Below, piece by piece: positions 25,192 through 33,533 of a stretch of DNA of 64,000 nt (positions are counted from its first letter, which is position 1; every line of letters begins with the position of its first letter). Origin of the DNA: Nocardioides sp. URHA0020 (lineage in GTDB: Bacteria; Actinomycetota; Actinomycetes; Propionibacteriales; Nocardioidaceae); contig NZ_KK211166.1 in NCBI RefSeq assembly GCF_000620705.1, positions 473,962 through 537,961 of the forward strand. The letters are read 5' to 3'. Under the pieces are notes generated by a model. That model did not search any database. It was not told where the DNA came from and saw only the letters and a program-made list of their open reading frames with translations. Position numbers and translations under genes: made by a program.

Positions 25192-25777
25192 GGTGGTTTC
25201 GAGGCTCGGGCCTGGCGGCCCTCGCACCTCAACCACCGGGGACCCGGCAGCGGCAGCAACCACCGCTCGCCGTACCCGCGTATCCAGCCTGCCGGCGGCC
25301 GACCCGAGCGGAGCTGGATGCTGCGCACATCGCCCTGCCTTCGCTGCGGGGGTTTCGAGGCTCGGGCCTAGCGGCCCTCACACCTCAACCACCGGGTCGG
25401 CGCTGGCGCGCCTCGCACCTCAACCACCGGGAAGCCGGCAGCGGCCGCAAGCCCCTGCCCGCCGTACCCGCGTAGTCAGCCTGTCGACGAACGACCCCAG
25501 CCCACCCGCAGGCCGCGCTCATCGCCCTGCCTTCGCTGCGGGGGTTTCGAGGCTCGGGCCTAGCGGCCCTCACACCTCAACCACCGGGTCGGCGCTGGCG
25601 CGCCTCACACCTCAACCAGCGGGAAGCCGGCAGCGGCCGCAAGCCCCTGCCCGCCGTACCCGCGTAGTCAGCCTGTCGACGGCCGACTCCAGCCCACCCG
25701 CAGGCCGCGCTCATTGCACTGCCTTCGCTGCGGGGGTTTCGAGGCTCGGGCCTGGCGGCCCTCACACCTCAACCACC
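25192..25777. repeat. tandem array of 192-bp units containing 46-bp hairpin repeats
   Basis: 46-bp hairpin units occur at 25192-25237, 25348-25393, 25540-25585 and 25732-25777. The last three are exactly 192 bp apart, and the two complete 192-bp periods (25348-25539, 25540-25731) differ at about 8 positions. Each period also holds a half-unit (25394-25428, 25586-25620) that keeps the inner hairpin but lacks the left arm. The first period (156 bp) lacks the half-unit and is more diverged. The 745-bp stretch from 25043 to 25787 contains no believable gene; short open frames in it only reflect the repeat. The array ends 10 bp from the stop of the next gene. Confidence 0.9.
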
Positions 25778-25787
25778 GTGACCGGCG

Positions 25788-28520
25788 CTAGCGTCCTGCC
25801 TCGGGGCGCGCGCGAGAGGCGAAGAGCTCGGCCAGGTGCATGGTCGGGACGTCGGCGAGGTCGTCGAGCTGCACCCGGCAGGACATGCCGTCGGCGAGCA
25901 CCACGGCGTCCGGGTTGGCGCGCACGGCGGGCAGCAGGTGCGTCTCGGCGACGGCGACCGACACCTCGTAGTGCCCCTTCTCCATGCCGAAGTTGCCGGC
26001 CAGCCCGCAGCAGCCCGCGACCTGGGTGACGCTCGCACCCGCCTTCTCCAGGATCCGCTTGTCAGCGGCCCAGCCGAGGATCGAGGCGTGGTGGCAGTGC
26101 GGCTGAGCGACGATCTGCACGCCCGACAGGTCCGGGAGGGGCAGGTCGAGCCGCTCGACCAGCTCGGCGAAGGTCAGCACGTCGAGGTTCGCGCCGGTGA
26201 GCTCGGCGGCGTCGCTGCGCAGGGTGGCCAGGCACGACGGCTCCAGGCCGACGACCGGCACCCCGGACTCGACGTACGGCGTGAGCGTGCGCACCGTGCG
26301 CTCCATGATCGAGCGCGCCTGGTCGAGCTGGCCGGTCGTGATCCAGGTGAGGCCGCAGCAGGCGTCGTCGGCGATCACCCGCGCGGTCACCCCGACCGAC
26401 TCCAGCCAGCGGATGGCAGCGTGCCCGTTGTCGGGGAAGAAGTGGTCGCTGAAGGAGTCCGCCCAGATCCACACGTCCGGCACGACGTCGGGCACGCCGG
26501 CCGAGCGTCGCAGCGTCGTGGACGCGAACGCCGGGATCGAGCGCCGCTGGTCGATGCCTGCGGTGGCCTTGGCCAGCCGGGCGACGGGGCCGAGCCTCAG
26601 CATGGCGTTGGCGAGCGGCGCGACGGGCGCGGTGAGCGCGGCCCACTTCGGCAGCCGGCCGAGCAGGTAGTGGCTGCGCGGGCGCCGCTGCCCGAGCACG
26701 TCGTGCTTCTGGTGCAGGGTCTCCGCCTTGTACGTCGCCATGTCGACGCCGGTCGGGCAGTCGGACGCACAGCCCTTGCAGGCCAGGCAGAGGTCGAGCG
26801 ACTCAGCGACGGCCGGGTGGCCGAGGCCACCGACGAGCTCACCGTCGAGGGCCTCCTGCAGCACCCGCGACCGGCCCCGGGTGGAGTCCTTCTCGTTGCG
26901 GGTGGCGAGGTACGACGGGCACATCACGCCGTTCGTCTTCGGGGCCACGCAGCGGCCGACGCCGGTGCAGCGGTGCACGGCGTTGCCGAAGACCCCGTCG
27001 TCGTGCACGAGCTTGAGCCCGGCGTTGATGGAGTGTCGCGGGCGGGTCGGCCGGAGGTCGGCGTCGAACGGCGCCGGGTCGACGATGTTGCCGGGGTTGA
27101 GCAGGTTGGCGGGGTCGCAGATGGCCTTGACGGCACCGAAGAGCGCGACCGACTCCTCGTCGTACATCACCGACAGCAGCTCCGAGCGCGCGCGACCGTC
27201 GCCGTGCTCGCCCGAGAGCGAGCCGCCGTGCTCACGCAGCTTGTGGGCGCAGGCGGTGAGGAAGTCACGGAAGACGGCGCTGCCCTCGGCGAAGGGGAAG
27301 TCGATCCGCACGTGCACGCAGCCGTCGCCGAAGTGGCCGTACGGCACGCCGTCGAGGTCGTAGGCCCGCAGCAGGTCGTCGAAGTCACGCAGCCAGGCGC
27401 CCAGCCGGGCGGGCGGGACGGCGGCGTCCTCCCAGCCGGAGTACGCCGGGCGCGACAGGCTCAGCGCGGCCAGGCCGGCACCGTCCTCGCGGATCCGCCA
27501 GAGCGCGGCCGCCTCCGACCCCTCGGCGACCACCCGGTGCTCGAGTGCCTGCCCCTCGGCGACGACCCGCGGCACCAGGTCGGGGTCGATCACCTCGACG
27601 AAGAGCCAGCCGGCGCCGCGCGGCAGGTCCGGCACCGCGCCGCCGCGATCGCGCACCAGGTCGACGATCCGGGCGTCCAGGCCCTCGCAGGCGATCATCC
27701 GGCCGTCGGTCGCCGCGATCAGGGCCGGTACGGCGTCCGCGGCCTCGATCATCGAGGGGTAGCCGAGCACCACCAGGTGCCGCTCGGCGTCGTCGGCGAC
27801 GAGCCGCACGGTCGCCTGGCGGACCACCGCCAGCGTGCCCTCGGACCCGGCGAGGAAGCGGTCGAGGTTGCGACCGTTCTCCGGCAGCAGGTGCTCCATC
27901 GAGTAGCCGCTGACCTGGCGCCCGAACTGCCCGAAGCCGGTGCGGATGTGCCCGAGGTGCTGGTCGACCAGGGCCGCCAGCTCGCCGGCCACGTCACCGA
28001 CGCCCGGAGCCCACGCGACGTCGAGGTCGACCACGTTGTCGACCGTGCGCCCGTAGCCCAGAGCCCGGGAGCCACAGGCGTTGTTGCCGATCATCCCGCC
28101 GATCGTGCAGCGGGTGTGGGTCGACGGGTCGGGCCCGAAGCGCAGGCCGTACGGCGCCGCCGCGCGCTGCAGGTCGGCATGCACGACCCCCGGCTGCACG
28201 ACCGCGGTGCGCGCCTCGGCGTCGATCGAGACGACCTTGTTGAGGTGCTTGAGGGTGTCGACGACGATGCCGGTGCCGACGGCGTTGCCGGCGATCGACG
28301 TGCCGGCTCCGCGCATCGTCACCGGCGCACCGGTCTCGCGGGAGACGTCGAGGACGGCCGACAGCTCGTCGGGGTGCCGCGGGCGGACGACCACCTGCGG
28401 CACGACGCGGTAGAGCGAGGCGTCCGTGGAGTAGAGCGCCCGGGTCAGCGTCGAGTCGTCGACGTCGCCGACGCCCCGGCGACGCAGCTCACCAACCAGG
28501 TCCGGGGGCGTCTGCGTCAC
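25788..28520 (-). CDS. FAD/4Fe-4S D-2-hydroxyacid dehydrogenase (YdiJ/GlcD-GlpC type)
   Basis: 910 residues, a fusion of three parts. An FAD_binding_4 domain covers residues 1-220 (RGAGTSIAGNAVGTG, then GPDPSTHTRCTIGGMIGNNA). An FAD-linked oxidase C-domain follows to about 470, with HFGDGCVHVRIDFPF and SLSGEHGDGRAR. A GlpC-like region ends the protein: Fe-S ligands CTGVGRC...MCPS near 515 and CLACKGCASDCPTG near 580, and two CCG-domain motifs, ADDACCGLTW and VAGCCGLAGNFG. This is the layout of YdiJ, a D-2-hydroxyglutarate dehydrogenase, and of D-lactate dehydrogenases. It follows the transhydrogenase-like gene with a 1-bp gap, which favours D-2-hydroxyglutarate. Confidence 0.9.
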   Translation of the reverse strand: MTQTPPDLVGELRRRGVGDVDDSTLTRALYSTDASLYRVVPQVVVRPRHPDELSAVLDVSRETGAPVTMRGAGTSIAGNAVGTGIVVDTLKHLNKVVSIDAEARTAVVQPGVVHADLQRAAAPYGLRFGPDPSTHTRCTIGGMIGNNACGSRALGYGRTVDNVVDLDVAWAPGVGDVAGELAALVDQHLGHIRTGFGQFGRQVSGYSMEHLLPENGRNLDRFLAGSEGTLAVVRQATVRLVADDAERHLVVLGYPSMIEAADAVPALIAATDGRMIACEGLDARIVDLVRDRGGAVPDLPRGAGWLFVEVIDPDLVPRVVAEGQALEHRVVAEGSEAAALWRIREDGAGLAALSLSRPAYSGWEDAAVPPARLGAWLRDFDDLLRAYDLDGVPYGHFGDGCVHVRIDFPFAEGSAVFRDFLTACAHKLREHGGSLSGEHGDGRARSELLSVMYDEESVALFGAVKAICDPANLLNPGNIVDPAPFDADLRPTRPRHSINAGLKLVHDDGVFGNAVHRCTGVGRCVAPKTNGVMCPSYLATRNEKDSTRGRSRVLQEALDGELVGGLGHPAVAESLDLCLACKGCASDCPTGVDMATYKAETLHQKHDVLGQRRPRSHYLLGRLPKWAALTAPVAPLANAMLRLGPVARLAKATAGIDQRRSIPAFASTTLRRSAGVPDVVPDVWIWADSFSDHFFPDNGHAAIRWLESVGVTARVIADDACCGLTWITTGQLDQARSIMERTVRTLTPYVESGVPVVGLEPSCLATLRSDAAELTGANLDVLTFAELVERLDLPLPDLSGVQIVAQPHCHHASILGWAADKRILEKAGASVTQVAGCCGLAGNFGMEKGHYEVSVAVAETHLLPAVRANPDAVVLADGMSCRVQLDDLADVPTMHLAELFASRARPEAGR

Positions 28521-28521
28521 G

Positions 28522-29781
28522 TCACCAGTGTTCCATCGACTCCCTGAACACCGCCGCCAGGTCCTCCTCCGTGGGACTCCTGGGCGCCGTGGCCAGCAAC
28601 CGCTGCTGCTGCAGCGCCCCGGCCACGAGATCGGGTACGTCGGCCTCGCCGTACCCGATCTCCGCGAGCCCGCTCGGGAGCCCGATGTCGCGCATCAGCG
28701 TCGCGATGACGTCCGGGAGCGCGTCCGGACCGTCGCCGGCCGCCGGGTCGAGCAGCCGGGCGGCGTGCAGGTGCCGCTCGGGAGCGGCCTCGAAGGTGAA
28801 CCGGAAGGCCTCGGGCGACGTCAGCGCGACCGCCATCCCGTGCGGCACCATCGGCTCGTCGTCGGGGTAGCCGGCCGGTCGGTAGCCGCGCACCCGGCCG
28901 GCGATCGGGTAGGCGTTGGCGTGCGGGATGTGCACCCCCGCGTTGCCGAACCCGAGACCCGCGAAGGTCGCCGCCAGCGCCATCTGCTCGCGCGCGGCGG
29001 TGTCGCCGCCGTCGCGCACGGCGGTCCGGAACGCGCCGGCCAGGAGGCTCAGCGCCTTCTCCGACCACAGGTCCGCGATCGGGTTCGCGCCGCAGTAGGG
29101 CACCCGCTGCTCGGCGGTCTTGGCGTCGAAGTCGGCGTACCAGCGTGCGGTGTAGCTCTCGAGGGCGTGGCAGAGGATGTCCATCCCGGCCGCGGCGGTC
29201 ACGAGGGTGGGCTGGGTCATCGTCAGCGTGGGGTCGACGACCGCCAGGGTGGGGCGCAGGGCGGGGTGGCTGATCCCCGTCTTCACGTGCAGGGACAGCA
29301 CGTCGAGCACGCAGATGGTGGTGCTCTCCGAGCCGGTCCCGGTGGTGGTCGGCACCGCGACCAGCGGGAGCAGCGGCTGCGTGGGCGCCTGTGCCCTCCC
29401 GACCGGCGCGTTGATGTAGTCCATCAGCTCGCCCGGGTTGGTGGTCAGCAGGTTGACGGCCTTGGCGGTGTCGATCGACGAGCCCCCACCGACCGCCAGG
29501 ATCGCGTCGAAGGGGCCGGCGTCGCGGGCGAAGCCGATCGCCTGCTCGAGCGAGGCGTCGGTCGGCTCGACCCGCGCGCCGTCGTACGTCGTGACGCTGA
29601 TGCCGTACGACGTCACCTGCTCCGCGATCCGGGCCGGGTGGCCGGTCGCGGCGACGCCGGGGTCGGTCACGAGCAGCACCCGGCGGGCGCCGAGGCGGCG
29701 CAGGTCGTGGCCGAGCTCCGCGGCCGCACCGGGGCCGAACTTGAGCCCGGGCGCGGCGTACGTGAAGACGGACTCACTCAT
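28522..29781 (-). CDS. iron-containing alcohol dehydrogenase, hydroxyacid-oxoacid transhydrogenase-like
   Basis: 419 residues of the Fe-ADH family. The cofactor strand is ILAVGGGSSIDTAKAVNLL, and VPTTTGTGSESTTICVLD follows. Metal ligands come from GMDILCHALESYTAR, GFGNAGVHIPHANAYP and MVPHGMAVAL. The insertion PYCGANPIADLWSEKAL is characteristic of hydroxyacid-oxoacid transhydrogenase (ADHFE1), which oxidises 4-hydroxybutyrate while reducing 2-oxoglutarate to D-2-hydroxyglutarate. The D-2-hydroxyacid dehydrogenase encoded next would recycle that product. ATG 29781 lies 6 nt after a TATGGT -10 box, so the mRNA may be leaderless. Confidence 0.8.
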   Translation of the reverse strand: MSESVFTYAAPGLKFGPGAAAELGHDLRRLGARRVLLVTDPGVAATGHPARIAEQVTSYGISVTTYDGARVEPTDASLEQAIGFARDAGPFDAILAVGGGSSIDTAKAVNLLTTNPGELMDYINAPVGRAQAPTQPLLPLVAVPTTTGTGSESTTICVLDVLSLHVKTGISHPALRPTLAVVDPTLTMTQPTLVTAAAGMDILCHALESYTARWYADFDAKTAEQRVPYCGANPIADLWSEKALSLLAGAFRTAVRDGGDTAAREQMALAATFAGLGFGNAGVHIPHANAYPIAGRVRGYRPAGYPDDEPMVPHGMAVALTSPEAFRFTFEAAPERHLHAARLLDPAAGDGPDALPDVIATLMRDIGLPSGLAEIGYGEADVPDLVAGALQQQRLLATAPRSPTEEDLAAVFRESMEHW

Positions 29782-29787
29782 TCGACC

Positions 29788-29816
29788 ACCATAGTTGGGG
29801 GGCCGGGCCGTACCAT
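29788..29816. promoter_or_regulatory. divergent -10 boxes between transhydrogenase and GH5 genes
   Basis: On the minus strand, TATGGT (29793-29788) lies 6 nt before ATG 29781. On the plus strand, TACCAT (29811-29816) lies 23 nt before ATG 29840, leaving room for the GAGGGGG ribosome binding site. Confidence 0.5.
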
Positions 29817-29839
29817 CCACTCCTGGAAGAGGGGGCTTC

Positions 29840-31015
29840 ATGCGGCACGCGCGTTGGATCGTGCCGGTGGCAGCGGTGGTCGTGCTGCTCACCGGCGGTG
29901 CGATCTATGCCGAGCGACGCGACCCCGCACCGGAGCCCGCCGCGGGCGTCGACACGGGCGCGGCCCAGCCGGTCGTCGAGGGCAACAGGCTCGTCGACGC
30001 GCGCAGCGGCAGCCGGTTCATCCCGCGCGGCGTCAACTGGAGCAGCTTCGAGTACGCCTGCGCCCAGGGCTGGGGGATGTCCTCCCTCGACACGGCCGGC
30101 GGCGGTGGTGCGCCTGACGCCGAGGCGGCCGCGATCGCGAAGTGGGGCGGCAACACCGTCCGCCTGCCGCTCAACCAGGACTGCTGGCTCGGGACCCGGG
30201 GCGCCCCGGTGAGCGACCAGTTCGAGGAGCGCACCGCGCTCGACTACCGAGCGAGCGTCCAGGAGTTCGTGACCGCGCTCAACCGGCAGGGCATGGTCGT
30301 GGTCCTCGACCTCCACAGCCGCAAGCGCATCGGTCAGCCCGAGTTCGGCAACACCGCGATGCCCGACTCCGAGTCGCTGTCCTTCTGGCGCTCGATCGCC
30401 GGCGAGTACCGGGACAACCCGTCGGTCATGTTCGACGCGTTCAACGAGCCGTACTCGCGCTACGACGCCGTCGACAACCTCGTCTTCGACCTGACCTGGG
30501 AGTGCTGGCGCGACGGCGGCTGCTCCGCGCCGGTCGAGGACGACCAGACCGCCACCGCCGGCCAGGTCACGTACCCCGTGCACGGCATGGCCGACGTCGT
30601 CGGCGAGATCCGCGACGCCGGCGCCGCCCAGCCGGTGCTGCTCGGCGGTCTCGACTACGCCAACGACCTGTCCCGGTGGCTCGAGTTCGCCCCCGAGGAC
30701 GACCAGCTCGTCGCGTCCTTCCACAGCTACGACTTCAAGAAGTGCAGCACCGCGAAGTGCTGGGACGCGGTCCTCGCCCCGATCGCCGACCGGGTCCCGG
30801 TGCTCACCGGTGAGCTCGGTGCCGACGACCCCACCGGCGGCTACGTCACCCGCTACCTGACGTGGGCCGACAGCCACGACATCGGCTCGCTGTTCTGGGT
30901 CTGGGCCGACCACCCGACCGACCCGATGGCGCTCGTGCGCACCGGCCTGGGCACCCCCACGGCGTACGGCGTGCTGGCCCGTGACTACCTCAGCTCGGCG
31001 GCCGCCAGACCCTGA
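29840..31015 (+). CDS. GH5-type glycoside hydrolase, membrane-anchored or secreted
   Basis: 391 residues. An N-terminal signal/anchor helix (IVPVAAVVVLLTGGAIYA) is followed by a cellulase-like barrel: FIPRGVNWSSFEYACAQGW, then WGGNTVRLPLNQDCWL, the acid/base motif DAFNEPYSRYD and the nucleophile motif VPVLTGELGADDP. These fit glycoside hydrolase family 5, which cleaves beta-1,4-linked glucans and mannans. It stands 137 bp before a polysaccharide synthase operon, like the hydrolases that accompany cellulose or alginate synthases, and may trim or release the polymer made there. ATG 29840 has a GAGGGGG ribosome binding site. Confidence 0.85.
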   Translation: MRHARWIVPVAAVVVLLTGGAIYAERRDPAPEPAAGVDTGAAQPVVEGNRLVDARSGSRFIPRGVNWSSFEYACAQGWGMSSLDTAGGGGAPDAEAAAIAKWGGNTVRLPLNQDCWLGTRGAPVSDQFEERTALDYRASVQEFVTALNRQGMVVVLDLHSRKRIGQPEFGNTAMPDSESLSFWRSIAGEYRDNPSVMFDAFNEPYSRYDAVDNLVFDLTWECWRDGGCSAPVEDDQTATAGQVTYPVHGMADVVGEIRDAGAAQPVLLGGLDYANDLSRWLEFAPEDDQLVASFHSYDFKKCSTAKCWDAVLAPIADRVPVLTGELGADDPTGGYVTRYLTWADSHDIGSLFWVWADHPTDPMALVRTGLGTPTAYGVLARDYLSSAAARP

Positions 31016-31083
31016 GGAGAAGGTCCGCCGACTTGTTACCCCATTGTGGATCGGACGTGGACGCCCCGACGATCGTGCGCCTC

Positions 31084-31140
31084 TAGCCTCGATCTCAGCT
31101 GGGGGGAACCTTCTCGGAATCCCGCCCGGGACCTACCCAG
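31084..31140 (+). promoter_or_regulatory. possible promoter and structured leader of the polysaccharide operon
   Basis: A TAGCCT box (31084-31089) precedes a G-rich leader in which CTGGG (31099-31103) can pair with CCCAG (31136-31140), just before the ribosome binding site of the first small gene. No c-di-GMP riboswitch consensus was found. No clear -35 is visible, so confidence is low. Confidence 0.3.
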
Positions 31141-31152
31141 GGGGAGTTCTCC

Positions 31153-31401
31153 ATGTCCGTGCACGCCGCTTCGGCGCGCCCACAGCGCATGTCAGTCGGG
31201 GCCGCGATGCTCCGCGTGGTCATCACGCTGATGCTGTTCTTCGTCGTCTTCATCCCGTTCCTCATCGCCCCGTTGATCGCCCTCGGCGTCGGCTTCCTCA
31301 TCTACGTCGTCTGGCGCTCCCGCGGCAGCCGTCCCCGCCCGAGCAGCCCCGGCAGCCCTGCCGCCCCGGCCGCCTCCGGATTCGGAGCAGGTACCTCATG
31401 A
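31153..31401 (+). CDS. small two-span membrane protein, first gene of polysaccharide operon
   Basis: 82 residues. After a basic N-terminus (VHAASARPQRMSVG) a long hydrophobic stretch of about 38 residues (MLRVVITLMLFFVVFIPFLI, APLIALGVGFLIYVVW) can form two membrane helices in a hairpin. A basic, Pro/Ser/Ala-rich tail follows. It has a strong GGGGGAG ribosome binding site and its stop overlaps the synthase ATG (ATGA). No family recognised; the position suggests a subunit or regulator of the synthase. Confidence 0.7.
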   Translation: MSVHAASARPQRMSVGAAMLRVVITLMLFFVVFIPFLIAPLIALGVGFLIYVVWRSRGSRPRPSSPGSPAAPAASGFGAGTS

Positions 31402-33533
31402 CGACCGTCACCACCGCCCCCCAGGTCCGCTCCCGCCTCGGCGAGGGGGTGGCCACCGAGATCGGCCGGTTGCTGCCCGAGGGCATCTGCCGCACCTTCC
31501 GGGTGCTGCCGTACGGCGTCGCGGACGGGGTCGTCCTCGTGGCGGCCGTCGACGCCGACGACCAGATCACCCGGCAGGTGGTCGAGGAGCGCATCGATCG
31601 TCGGGTCCAGCTGGTCCGCCACACCGGCAACGAGATCACCGAGGCCATCGACGAGCTCTGGCCGCCCACCGAGGGCCAGGTCGAGACCGCCGACGAGCGT
31701 CGCTCGCGCGTCCAGCTGGCACGGATGCTCACCAGCAGCGGCCTGGTCACCACCGAGCAGCTCCAGCTCGGGATGATCGAGTACTCGCGCACCGGTGACC
31801 CGCTCGGCGACATCCTCGTCGCCCACGAGGCGATCTCCGAGGACGTGCTGGTCGCCGCCCTGTCGGAGATGTACCAGATGCAGCGGGTCGGCCTGGCCGA
31901 CTTCGTGCCCGACCTCGAGGTCGCCCGCCGGCTGCCCGAGCACCTCGCCCAGCGCCTGCAGGCCGTCCCGGTCGCGGCGACCCAGGACCTCGTGCTGCTC
32001 GCCACCGCCCGGCCGCTCGACCCCGACCAGGCCCTGGCCGTCGAGGAGGCCCTCGGCTCGCCGTTCCGCCAGCTCCTGGCCAACCGCACCGAGCTGGACC
32101 AGCTGATCCAGCGCGTGCACAGCGAGCAGTACGCCCAGATCTCGACGGTCTCCCTGATGGAGTCCCAGCCCGAGGCCTCGGCCCACGTCGTGTTCACCGG
32201 CAGCCAGAAGGCGCTGGCCGTCTGCGCCGGGATCGGCCTGCTCCTGTGCGGCATCGTGTGGCCGATGGGCACGCTGGTCGGTCTGGTCGCCGGCTGCTCG
32301 CTGATCTACCTGCTCGTCTCCTGCTACAAGCTCCAGCTGACCTTCCGGGCTCTCGGCACCCACCTCGAGACCGACGTCACCGACGAGGACGTGCTCGGCC
32401 TGGACGAGCGGACGCTGCCCGTCTACACGATCCTGGTGCCGCTCTACAAGGAGGCCGGCATCGTGCGCCGCCTGGTCCGCGGCATCAACGAGCTGGACTG
32501 GCCGCGCACCCGCCTCGACGTCAAGCTCCTCTGCGAGGAGGACGACGACGAGACCATCGCGATGATCAAGTCGCTGAACCTGCCGCCGCACTTCCACCTC
32601 GTCGTGGTGCCCGACAGCCAGCCCAAGACCAAGCCGAAGGCCTGCAACTACGGCCTGCAGCTGGCCACGGGCAGCTTCTGCGTCATCTTCGACGCCGAGG
32701 ACCGGCCCGACCCCGACGAGCTCAAGAAGGCGTACCTCGCCTTCCAGCACGTCGCCCCCAACGTCGCCTGCATCCAGGCCAAGCTCAACCACTTCAACCA
32801 GGACCAGAACCTGCTCACCGCCTGGTTCGCCAACGAGTACTCCATGCACTTCGAGCTGGTGCTCCCGGCCATGGGCGCGGCGGGCTCGCCGATCCCGCTC
32901 GGCGGGACGTCCAACCACTTCGTGACCGACGTGCTCCGCGAGCTGGGCGCCTGGGACCCGTTCAACGTGACGGAGGACGCCGACCTCGGCATCCGCCTGC
33001 ACCGCCGCGGCTACCGCACCGCCATGATCGACTCGACGACGCTCGAGGAGGCCAACTCCAGCGTCCCGAACTGGATCCGCCAGCGCAGCCGCTGGATCAA
33101 GGGCTACCTGCAGACCTGGCTCGTGCACATGCGCAACCCGGGTCGGCTGGCCGCCGAGACCGGCTTCCGTGGCTTCGTCAGCTTCAACCTGACGATGGGC
33201 AGCGCCCTGGTGCTGCTGCTCAACCCGATCTTCTGGGCGCTGTCGACCTTCTACATCGTCAGCCAGGCCGGCTTCATCCAGCAGATGTTCCCCGGCTTCG
33301 TCTTCTACGCCGCCAGCGCCCTGCTCTTCGTCGGCAACTTCACGTTCGTCTACCTCAACGTCGCGGGCAGCCTCCAGCGCGGTGAGTTCGGCATCACCCG
33401 GACCGCCCTGCTGTCTCCCCTCTACTGGGGCCTGATGAGCTGGGCCGCCTGGAAGGGCGCCATCCAGCTCTTCACGAACCCCTTCTACTGGGAGAAGACC
33501 GAGCACGGCCTCGACAACGGAGACGACTCATGA
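31398..33533 (+). CDS. processive GT2 glycosyltransferase with N-terminal MshEN-like domain
   Basis: 711 residues. Residues about 100-240 form a GspE N-terminal (MshEN-like) domain: QLARMLTSSGLVTTEQLQLG, then RTGDPLGDILVAHEAISED. Domains of this type bind c-di-GMP in MshE and NfrB. A membrane pair lies near 270-300. The GT2 domain follows with PLYKEAG near 348, CEEDDDET near 378, the DxD-like FDAEDRPDP near 431, TEDADLG near 525 and the QxxRW motif QRSRW near 561, which marks processive synthases such as cellulose and hyaluronan synthase. Three to four C-terminal membrane helices would form the export channel. The ATG overlaps the upstream stop, and an upstream in-frame extension to 30981 is not real. 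Confidence 0.88.
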   Translation: MTTVTTAPQVRSRLGEGVATEIGRLLPEGICRTFRVLPYGVADGVVLVAAVDADDQITRQVVEERIDRRVQLVRHTGNEITEAIDELWPPTEGQVETADERRSRVQLARMLTSSGLVTTEQLQLGMIEYSRTGDPLGDILVAHEAISEDVLVAALSEMYQMQRVGLADFVPDLEVARRLPEHLAQRLQAVPVAATQDLVLLATARPLDPDQALAVEEALGSPFRQLLANRTELDQLIQRVHSEQYAQISTVSLMESQPEASAHVVFTGSQKALAVCAGIGLLLCGIVWPMGTLVGLVAGCSLIYLLVSCYKLQLTFRALGTHLETDVTDEDVLGLDERTLPVYTILVPLYKEAGIVRRLVRGINELDWPRTRLDVKLLCEEDDDETIAMIKSLNLPPHFHLVVVPDSQPKTKPKACNYGLQLATGSFCVIFDAEDRPDPDELKKAYLAFQHVAPNVACIQAKLNHFNQDQNLLTAWFANEYSMHFELVLPAMGAAGSPIPLGGTSNHFVTDVLRELGAWDPFNVTEDADLGIRLHRRGYRTAMIDSTTLEEANSSVPNWIRQRSRWIKGYLQTWLVHMRNPGRLAAETGFRGFVSFNLTMGSALVLLLNPIFWALSTFYIVSQAGFIQQMFPGFVFYAASALLFVGNFTFVYLNVAGSLQRGEFGITRTALLSPLYWGLMSWAAWKGAIQLFTNPFYWEKTEHGLDNGDDS

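Noticed and set aside
25385..25765. Two nearly identical 62-codon frames
   Set aside because: They are translations of the 192-bp repeat and have no start signals.
25348..25777. CRISPR array
   Set aside because: Repeats are spaced 192 bp apart with nearly identical intervening sequence; a CRISPR needs unique 30-40 bp spacers, and no cas genes are near.
31084..31152. c-di-GMP riboswitch before the polysaccharide operon
   Set aside because: No GEMM-I or GEMM-II consensus could be seen; only a weak G-rich stem.
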